Assembly: GCF_037325665.1 (NCBI RefSeq)
Contig: NC_090261.1
Coordinates: 26,770,413 to 26,834,412, forward strand
DNA: 64,000 bases
Direction of reading: 5' to 3'
DNA from: Littorina saxatilis
Lineage: Eukaryota; Mollusca; Gastropoda; Littorinimorpha; Littorinidae
The position numbers were made by a program, and so were the translations under genes. The notes below the pieces were generated by a model that had not been told where the DNA came from, searched no databases, and was given only the letters and a program-made list of their open reading frames with translations. Every line of letters begins with the position of its first letter. Position 1 is the stretch's first letter. Below, one piece after another: positions 57,201-64,000 of this stretch.

Positions 57201-58759
57201 TATAAGGCAAGGTAAGGTCTCTAGCCTTAGAAGAAAAATAAACACTTATACTGAAAACCTGTCTTCTTTGGCTACAGTTTAGACAGTAACAGTTAACAGA
57301 ACATAATAATAGAGTCTCTTTTTCAGTAACTCTTCTTGCTGTTTTCTTTCTCTTTTTCTCCTTTATTCCCCTTTTAGTTTTAACTCTCTTTACCTTCTCT
57401 TGACTTTTTTCAATCAAATGCATATCCCGTGTGTCTCTCGATATCTTCATCCCCCCCCCCCCCCCCCCTCCTTCTTTGCCTCATTCCCTTCCCGCCATTG
57501 TCATGTAATTTCTGTACATAGTATAGGTAATAAGCTTCAGGCATCTTTCCTGGCTTTGCTGCCCGTGATTTTTCATATACGTAGAGGTTACATGCCGAGT
57601 CTCAGTGATTATTAAAAATAATGGTCGAAGTTGGCGGATCATGAAAAATGCGAGCTTCAGCGAGCTTTTTCATGATCGCGAACTGAGACCATTATTTTTA
57701 ATAATCACTGAGACGAGGTGTGTAACCTCTTTATTCCTCCTTTCTTCAGTTATTCAAAGAAAACAGGAGTTTTTGTGCGAAAGTTTGATCGAATCCGAAT
57801 CACTCAACCAGTCAACCTGCGCAGGCGATCGATTAATGCGCGGTTGTATAGTTCCGTGCAAATCATTCCATTCTGTTAACACTTCTTGTCAGTTTCCCTG
57901 TTTTAGACTAAAATCAAGTACACAGATATGCTGTTATTCTGCTGTGGCGGTAAAGGCAGATATTGTGTGTTCTGTTTATGTTTTAGTATCGTTAAGGATA
58001 ATGTTCTTTCGTCAAATGGGACTAGCAGACGAACTTTTGCACCCGTGTTCCAACGTTAATTACTGTATGAAGTTCAGTTTTCTGGGGAAAATAGTGTATG
58101 AAACCGCTTTATGTTGTTTACATTGATGAGATGTGTGCATTTGGTTGCGTGTGATCTGTTTATAAAATGAAATATTGTTGAAAACTGACCGTCGGATTGC
58201 AGTCAGTGTTGTCGAAGAAACTGCGTTAAAAGAAGGGGAACTACTCTTGTCGGCAAGAGTATGAGTTACTTGCCTTGGGAATTTGCTTGTGATGAACGGT
58301 GTGTGCACGGCAGATCTAGATTCAGAAAACAACCTAACTCATGGATTTTATATGGAGATTCATGTGTTCAGGCCTGTAGTTGTTAATTTAAATGCGGTAT
58401 GTTTGTATTGTTTGCTCCAGAGATGTATATTTCGTACGTATAGAGCGTTCGGAACTTTTCAGTCGCAAAAGTAGTACCAAAACAGAACAGCTTCTCAACC
58501 CATTGCACTATCGAGGATTCAGGCTGTTGCTGGCTCGTTATTTGTTTGGTTGCTGGGTCATTATCGAAAAATAACTAGCTCTACAAGTTTACAGAGGTAA
58601 AGAAGCAGAGGGGGGAATAAAGTCAGATACAATTACGTGTATGTGATTTTTATTTATTTATTTATTTATTTTTTTAGAAAAGTAACGATTTTGTTCCATA
58701 AGAAAGTACATCAGCTAATTTCCACTTCATTTCTATATGTCTCACCCCCAACCACCACC

Positions 58760-58797
<38 letters not shown>

Positions 58798-60633
58798 AAA
58801 ATTCTACTTAAAGATGACAAATAAGATGACCTTCTGCATGTAAGCAATTAATACTTCTTCTTTGATCAATACCATAGTTTTATTTTTTATAGTTCATCTT
58901 TCTCTGCCTTTGCTTTTATTACACCCCCGGTATAGGGGTGTGTATAGGTTTCGGTCGATGTGTTTGTTTGTTTGTTTGTGTGTTTGTGTGTTTGTGTGTT
59001 TGTGTTCGCATATAGATCTCAAGAATGAACGGACCGATCGTCACCAAACTTGGTGAACAGATTCTATACATTCCTGAGACGGTCCTTACAAAAATTGGGA
59101 CCAGTCAAACACACGGTTAGGGAGTTATTGGTGGATTAAGATTCTACAAGGACTTATAGAGAAACATATTCATGGTCAAAGGGAAATAACCTTCTCAGTT
59201 GGTGGCAGTGAGAATGGGTGCAGTGAGAATGGTTATTTCCCTTTGACCAACGGGGGTGTTTTTTCTACCTCAAAGGAATTTCTTGTTTTATTTTTGAAAG
59301 TTTATCCAAAAGTATATACTGTAGTGTATATGTAGGTTGCATGTGCTTAGAGAGCATTGTTGTTTTTCTTCAACATTTATCTTGCTTTCTGTCAAGATAT
59401 TACCATTCAGTTATCTATTGTATCCTTTCCTTTTACAGAAAGTATGTAACTATAAGAAAAATCTCAGTAACTTTTGGAAAATATTGATATTTTTGTTTGT
59501 TCAAATGTATACACTTCTTGTTTTGTATCTAGATCTGTTCTACCAAGACAATTATCCTGAAATGGTGAAGGCACTACATATTTCAAGGGAATGCACACAC
59601 CTTGTCAGAATTTGAGATGATGACTAACATAAATGTTCTTCATGGTTTGCTTACTTGCTTGGTTGTTTCGTTTTAATCATTTCTCAGTTTCAGAGTGTGT
59701 GCAATCTTGGGAGGTTTGGGCTGTCACAGTCGAAAACATGACTGTGAGAATGAACAAATATTTACAAGCAAGCTTTTCTGCGAGGCATTGTCCAACCATC
59801 ACCAATCCAGAAGCTAACTCAGAAATGTGTGTTTCAGCGAACCGGTAAGACAGCCCTCATGTCGGCTTGCAGCAGCGGCAGCGCCAAGGTCGTCAAGGCC
59901 ATTCTGAAGAAGGGAGCCAATGTGGACATCCTTGATATGCGCAAGAATCATGCTGCGCACTTCGCAGCCAAGGGAGGTCACTTGGAATGCCTGACAGCGC
60001 TTGGCGGCTGCGGTGCTCATTTTGATCAGACCAATACGGATGGCAACAGCCCGATACATTTAGCTGCCATGGGCGGCCATGCCATGTGCTGCAAATACCT
60101 GTCGCAGAGAGGTGTGTACATTGTACTTTGGTGACATTTCTGTACAGATCTTTCTGCTTTGCTTCTGAGACAAGGCTTTCAGAAAGACTTGTCCTTGTGT
60201 GGTGCTGTGTTTGATAAATAAAATAAAAATGAAAGAAACACACTTGCAAACCTAATCTCATTCACTACCATTCATTGAATGTTATCACTGTTGCAAAGAT
60301 TTTGTTTAAATCTTCTTTTGCTACTTCTCCAAAAAAAAATGAAATCTTTGATTTCTTGAAGATTTTAAATTTGAGGCTCATAATTATTAGATTATGTCTA
60401 ATTTTATTTCTACTTCTTTTGCTACTTCTCCAACAAAAAAATAAATCTTTGATTTCTTGAAGATTGTAAATTTGAGGCTTATAATTATAAGATTATGTCT
60501 AATTTTATTTCTACTAGGCTGCAACCCCAAACCCAAGAACAATGACGGCAGCACTGCCCGCACAATTGCCAAAGATGAAGGCCACAAAGAAGCCATGAAG
60601 GAACTGCGTAAAGTAGAGAAATCATTTGGCAAG
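53298..60633 (+). CDS. ANKEF1: ANKEF1-like ankyrin repeat protein, 5' part (333 residues visible)
   Basis: Coding exons: 53298-53439, 54258-54461, 54786-54985, 55648-55710, 59838-60111, 60518-60633. All are GT/AG with compatible phases. The ATG lies 35 bases into an exon that starts at 53263. The N-terminus (RLEILQVCKLLQCVREKDKH) and LINY motif match ANKEF1 (ANKRD5). About eight ankyrin repeats follow, including NTALSVAAIANDDDMIEFLL, ELGAHPDVMD, GKTALMSACSSGS, NHAAHFAAKGGHLECL and NSPIHLAAMGGHAMCCKYLS. Family members have about 776 residues with an EF-hand and further ankyrin repeats after this point; those exons must lie beyond the right edge. The vertebrate protein is expressed in ciliated and sperm cells; an axonemal role here is inference. 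Exon 4 encodes a lysine/serine-rich insert absent from the vertebrate protein as I remember it. Confidence 0.85.
53825..54002. mobile_element. TA-flanked MITE in ANKEF1 intron 1
   Basis: 178 bp; inverted ends CAGCAGTACTAGTGATGAAA and CAGTGGTACCTGTGATGAAA, TA on both sides. Confidence 0.75.
54022..54158. mobile_element. Second TA-flanked MITE in ANKEF1 intron 1
   Basis: 137 bp; ends CAGTCCAACCTG and CAGTTGAACCTG, TA on both sides, 19 bases after the previous MITE. Confidence 0.72.
54175..54254. repeat. TG microsatellite abutting a splice acceptor
   Basis: About 80 bases of uninterrupted TG running directly into the GCAG acceptor of ANKEF1-like exon 2 at 54257. Confidence 0.95.
54258..54461 (+). 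CDS. ANKEF1: ANKEF1-like exon 2 (residues 48-115)
   Basis: 204 nt with two ankyrin repeats. The acceptor is GTGCAG at the very end of a TG microsatellite, so there is no polypyrimidine tract of the usual kind. Donor GTCAGT. Confidence 0.85.
54786..54985 (+). CDS. ANKEF1: ANKEF1-like exon 3 (residues 116-182)
   Basis: 200 nt, from the second base of codon 116 to phase 0. Two ankyrin-like repeats (RHAKCLELALTNGANVNNVA). Confidence 0.85.
55648..55710 (+). CDS. ANKEF1: ANKEF1-like exon 4, possible cassette (residues 183-203)
   Basis: 63 nt between TTTTTCAG and GTAAAC, phase 0 on both sides. It encodes PPVLAEDGIKRARKSEKASA plus one serine, a basic linker between ankyrin repeats. Skipping it keeps frame and gives a better match to the vertebrate spacing, so it may be alternative or a lineage addition. 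Confidence 0.6.
55824..57153 (-). mobile_element. Mariner-like DNA transposon, degenerate
   Basis: 1330 bp with inverted ends of about 28 bases (GAGGTATGATCCAAACAAAA) and TA on both sides, the size and layout of a mariner. The minus strand holds transposase-like pieces: FFNHEGPVAIDIL, VIVTYYAETFLPKL and PHTFFRPDYTPCGFWLYPL. The last resembles the YSPDLAPCDFWLFP motif with the catalytic aspartate replaced by glycine. Several frame breaks; inactive. It sits in the 4.1-kb ANKEF1 intron, antisense. Confidence 0.75.
57584..57729. repeat. 146-bp foldback hairpin
   Basis: Arms starting GAGGTTACATGCCGAGTCTC pair with the complement ending at 57729, and an inner pair (GATCATGAAAAA / TTTTTCATGATC) continues the stem. 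Probably the end of a larger repeat extending to the right. Confidence 0.75.
57735..58915. other. ANKEF1 intron sequence without recognised genes
   Basis: A long open frame at 57605-58126 has no gene-like composition or splice context. CT array at 58762-58794. The uniform composition from 57735 to 58580 suggests an old repeat, not identified. Confidence 0.4.
58921..59259 (+). mobile_element. Foldback element 'C', copy 2
   Basis: 339 bp with ACACCCCCG inverted ends, a GTTT/GTGTTT microsatellite and the GGTCAAAGGGAAATAACC stem. Compared with copy 1 it has a short tandem duplication (GTGAGAATGG) in the stem loop. Confidence 0.75.
59838..60111 (+). CDS. ANKEF1: ANKEF1-like exon 5 (residues 204-294)
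   Basis: 274 nt with almost three ankyrin repeats, ending one base into codon 295; acceptor TGTTTCAG, donor GTGTGT. Preceded by a 4.1-kb intron. Confidence 0.87.
60518..60633 (+). CDS. ANKEF1: ANKEF1-like exon 6 (residues 295-333)
   Basis: 116 nt (NDGSTARTIAKDEGHKEAMK). Phase 0 at its end with donor GTGCGT. The intron before it contains a duplicated stretch of about 100 bases (60300-60400 and 60415-60510), the second copy ending at the acceptor. Confidence 0.83.
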
Positions 60634-60728
60634 GTGCGTACAATAAACACTAAAGTACAGAAACAATAGAATGTTTATAGTGGGTGTGTTTGTGCATGTG
60701 TTTGTGTGCATGTGTTTGTTTGTGTGTG

Positions 60729-60734
<6 letters not shown>

Positions 60735-60818
<84 letters not shown>

Positions 60819-60830
60819 ATTTGTCTTGCC
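60735..60830. repeat. CT microsatellite
   Basis: About 95 bases of CT with two T insertions, downstream of ANKEF1-like exon 6. Confidence 0.92.
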
Positions 60831-61030
60831 CAAGGGCTATTGCTTGGAAATGTAATTTACTTTTTCACGATATCCCACTGCTCTTTTCTTTTTAGAATAT
60901 ACACACACTCTTGAACCCAGTTTCTTCTTACCAGAAGAAGCCATTTGGAAAACATTCATTTTGATTCATATGTGAAACAGTCCTGTATTTTTCCCATCGT
61001 TCTGTTTTCTCTGTTTGATGTTCAGTGGTA

Positions 61031-62421
61031 CAGCAGTCCCTCTCATGAACGGACACCCTTGGGCCATAGCAAAACTGTCCGTACATTGCAGGTGTCCGGT
61101 TACGGGAGGGGTGACCACACCACCCCCTCCCCCATACACTCACACAGAGACACACAAACAACAGGATTGAGTCTATGCCAATCACTTCTTGTGGCTACTA
61201 AACAATAACAATAAACTCATAATACTTCTTTAAACGTTCTGTAAAAATGATTTGTATGAAAAGTGTTGAAAAGAAGAGATAAAATAAATCCTCAAGGCAG
61301 TGAACACACTCACCATGCACTGACATACGAAAGCAGCCACACAAACACAGCACAGAGGAGCGTGTGCAGATGCTTTGCAAGAATAAGCTTGAAAACCAGT
61401 TTGAATAAATAGCAGCAGATAGAGCTGCATGTCATAATCATGTAATTTATTTTTTTCTTGTCTGGCTTTATTGACTGCTTGCCGATCATGTGGCATGGCA
61501 GTGACTTTTCACTCTTCAGTCGGAAATACACTGTACATAACACAGCTCCCACTCTCCCTCACTAATGCCTACCCCAAGCCGTGACAACTGATGCTTGGAA
61601 ATTGTGTGGAAGAGTACACCTCTCTATTTCTCTCCAATGCTCTTCCTGCTGACATGCAGTGACACCGGACACCCACAGAGTTTAGCCAGCTACCCCTCCA
61701 CTCCACCCCCCCCTCCCTCCCTCTCTCTCACTCCCTCCAGCCATGTACTGTTTGGGGACTGTGGACAGAGAGGCCAGCTGCACTGTTCACTCAGAGCAAA
61801 ACCAGTTGACTGTGTCTAACTTTTGACAAAGCAAGACAACTGAAGGGTTCACAGATTAGGCAACCGACTCACTGGTCAAGGCTGAGGGGAAACAAGAGTA
61901 TCTTGTCAATGAAAGAGATTACACACACACACGATGCTGAGAACTGTGGCCGGTTTTTCACTCTCTTTCGCTCAGGACCTTCATCGCCTGTGGTTTCTGT
62001 TGTTTACGTCCAACAGACAAGAATAAAGAGCTCAGTGCAGTTTCATGTTGGCATCTTCGCATGTACTCCACTCTTGACCAAAACTACCCCTCCCCCCCCC
62101 CCCCCCCCCTCCTCCTGATGGGTACACGGGCACTCAAGTTATCAGTGACTGTCATCACGCCATTGCGGCTGTGATCTTCGTACCAAGAGCCGGACTGCTC
62201 TGTTATCGATTTTGTTGTGGTGAAAATTTGACGATGGTCTGTCCGTACATTGGAGGTATGACCTGCTGTTGGGACCGAAAATGAGTGTCCGCGTCCACGT
62301 TTTGCAGGTGTCCGTTTAAGGGGGGGCAAATATAGAAGGAAAACACTCCGTGCCGAGCAAATGTGTCCGTACATGTCAGGTGTCCGCTCACGCCGGGGGC
62401 CGTACATTGCAGGGACTGCTG
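61031..62421. mobile_element. Possible TA-flanked MITE, 1.39 kb, probably with inserts
   Basis: Ends CAGCAGTCCCT in inverted orientation with TA on both sides, both followed by GGACAC-containing subterminal sequence. The middle (61160-62230) is unlike the ends and may be later insertions. Confidence 0.45.
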
Positions 62422-62479
62422 TACCTGCGATGAAAGGACACTTTTCGGAACAGGCAAAAGTCCCTAAATTCAAGGTGGC

Positions 62480-64000
62480 CTGTCATGACAGGTCTGCTAC
62501 TGGTGTATATGCCTTGCCGTGCCCTGATGATCCAAAGAGCTATGCCGGCCGGAGCCTTCATAGTGCTCCTGGCAGGTGTAACCTCGCCGGACAGGTCTGA
62601 GGTGAATGGGGCCAGACTAAGTATACACCCTGGCCCTCCAGGTTGGGGGTTGTGCGAAGGGCTGACAACTCATCCATGGAAAAAAATACTCGTTGCAGAA
62701 ACGTCAACAAGAGATACAAGGAACATTTCGGCCCTGGGAGAAGATGGATCTCCAGCTGGAGAGCTTATGAAGCACGGTGGCAAAAGCCAGATGCCTCTGG
62801 AAACCACCGAGCGGACGACCATCATGTCGACCAGGACCACCACCACTCTCGGGACATGGAACGTCCGGACCATGTTTGAAACCGGCAAGACTGCGCAAGT
62901 GGCAGCCGAGATGAGGAACTACAACCTGTCCATCCTGGGAATCAGCGAGTCACGATGGACAGGCTCCGGACAGAGAAAACTCGTTACTGGAGAGATGCTG
63001 CTGTTTTCGGGCCATGAGGAAGAGGGTGCTCCACACACCAGAGGAGTGGCCCTGATGTTGTCCAAGACGGCACAGAGAGCGCTCATTGGATGGGAAGCCC
63101 ACGGACCACGGATTCTCACCTCTACCTTCAGAACCAAGAAGCGGAGGATTAACCTGCACATCATCCAGTGTTACGCACCCACCAACGACACCGAGGAGGA
63201 AGACAAGGAGGAATTTTACAACCGAATGGCCACCATAATCCAGAAATGCCCAAATCGTAACATCACCATTGTCATGGGAGACTTGAATGCAAAGATCGGC
63301 AGTGACAACAGAGGCTATGAGGAGATCATGGGGCAACAGGGTTTAGGAGAGATGAATGACAACGGAGAGAGGCTTGCAGATTTATGTGCTACAAACAACC
63401 TGGTCATTGGAGAGAGTCTCTTCCAACACAAAAGAATCCACAAGGCCACTTGGATATCACCGAACCTGTCGACGGAAAACCAAATCGACCACGTGTGTAT
63501 CGGGAAGAAGTTCAGACGATCACTTCAGGATGTCCGCGTGAGGAGAGGAGCAGATGTTGCTTCCGACCATCAGCTCCTAGTTGCCAGACTGAGGCTGAAG
63601 CTGAGAAGGAATTGGACAGAGGGTTCCAGCCAACGTCAGCGATACAACACCACGGCCCTGAAAGACAACACTAAGATGCAGGATTTTAAGATCGCTCTCT
63701 CCAACAAGTTTGAGGTCCTGCAGGAGATACTTGAGGAAGAAACTATAGACAAGCAGTGGCAGGGAGTGAAGGAGGCCGTCACATCAATCTGCAGAGAGGT
63801 GCTTGGTCCCTTAAAACGCAGCCACAAAGAGTAGATCACAGCAGAGACAATGAGAAAGATTGAAGATAGAAAGCTGAAGAAATCAGAAATCAACAACAGC
63901 CGCACCAGAACGGGAAAAGCAGAAGCACAGAAGAAATACACAAGCGCAAACAAAACCGTCAAAAAGAGCATCAAGGCCGGCAAGAAAAACTACATGGATA
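62480..64000 (+). mobile_element. LINE (non-LTR retrotransposon) 5' part with APE endonuclease
   Basis: An open frame from 62485 to 63834 carries the apurinic-type endonuclease: TLGTWNVRTMFETGK, SILGISESRWTGSG, QCYAPTND, VMGDLNAKIG and ASDHQLLVARL, all catalytic signatures present. After a TAG at 63832-63834 the same frame continues (ITAETMRKIEDRKLKKSEIN, then TRTGKAEAQKKYTS), as in families where this region links to the reverse transcriptase. The stop therefore looks like a single disabling change, and the rest of the element lies beyond the edge. The clade is not certain. Confidence 0.8.

Noticed and set aside
57605-58126. 173-residue open frame
   Set aside because: Begins inside a hairpin, has no motif, no gene-like composition and no splice partners; better explained as repeat sequence.
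1-64000. Bacterial-style operons, toxin-antitoxin or phage genes
   Set aside because: No closely packed genes, no ribosome-binding sites and clear spliceosomal introns throughout; the window is eukaryotic.
1-64000. LTR retrotransposons or endogenous virus-like elements
   Set aside because: No paired long direct repeats around gag/pol-like frames were recognised by eye; the coding retroelement traces seen are LINE type.

Overview
This window is animal nuclear DNA, most likely from a marine gastropod mollusc. The evidence is intron-rich genes with GT/AG junctions, abundant CA/TG, CT and poly-G tracts, tRNA-derived SINEs, and many short non-autonomous transposons, several built around a microsatellite. 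The species call is an inference; the eukaryotic character is seen directly. All gene models below were assembled by eye from reading frame, splice sites and phase, without transcript data.

Layout. (1) Bases 1-2832 are intergenic or intronic; 2833-2927 (minus) looks like the first coding exon of an unidentified gene running off the left edge, with a CpG-rich promoter at about 3230-3500. (2) 3500-13800 is repeat-rich intergenic sequence. (3) 13825-30635 (minus) is a 14-exon gene for an 827-residue coiled-coil protein, best matched to CCDC170. Its introns hold a 430-bp near-perfect hairpin, a TTAA-flanked MITE, a MITE expanded into a 76-bp minisatellite, a piggyBac remnant, a hAT remnant and two SINEs. 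(4) 31067-33837 (plus) is a three-exon COX7A2L/SCAFI-type gene, head-to-head with CCDC170 across 431 bp. (5) 33838-50258 is intergenic and full of nested transposons, the most elaborate at 43922-46715. (6) 50259-51121 (plus) is a two-exon COX7A gene, a paralogue of the first with the same intron position. (7) 53298-60633 (plus) is the 5' part of an ankyrin-repeat gene best matched to ANKEF1 (ANKRD5); its EF-hand half lies beyond the right edge. Its introns hold a mariner-like element, MITEs and, at the right edge, the endonuclease part of a LINE.

The two COX7A-family products belong to the mitochondrial respiratory chain (complex IV and supercomplex assembly). CCDC170 and ANKEF1 are cytoskeletal or ciliary in the families as known. 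There is no operon-like system. The strongest observations are the linked COX7A2L/COX7A pair, the divergent CCDC170/COX7A2L promoter, the TG tract touching an ANKEF1 splice acceptor, the large intronic hairpin, a set of CAG-ended elements with 5-6 bp target duplications, and a multi-level transposon nest carrying nuclear-receptor-like half-sites.
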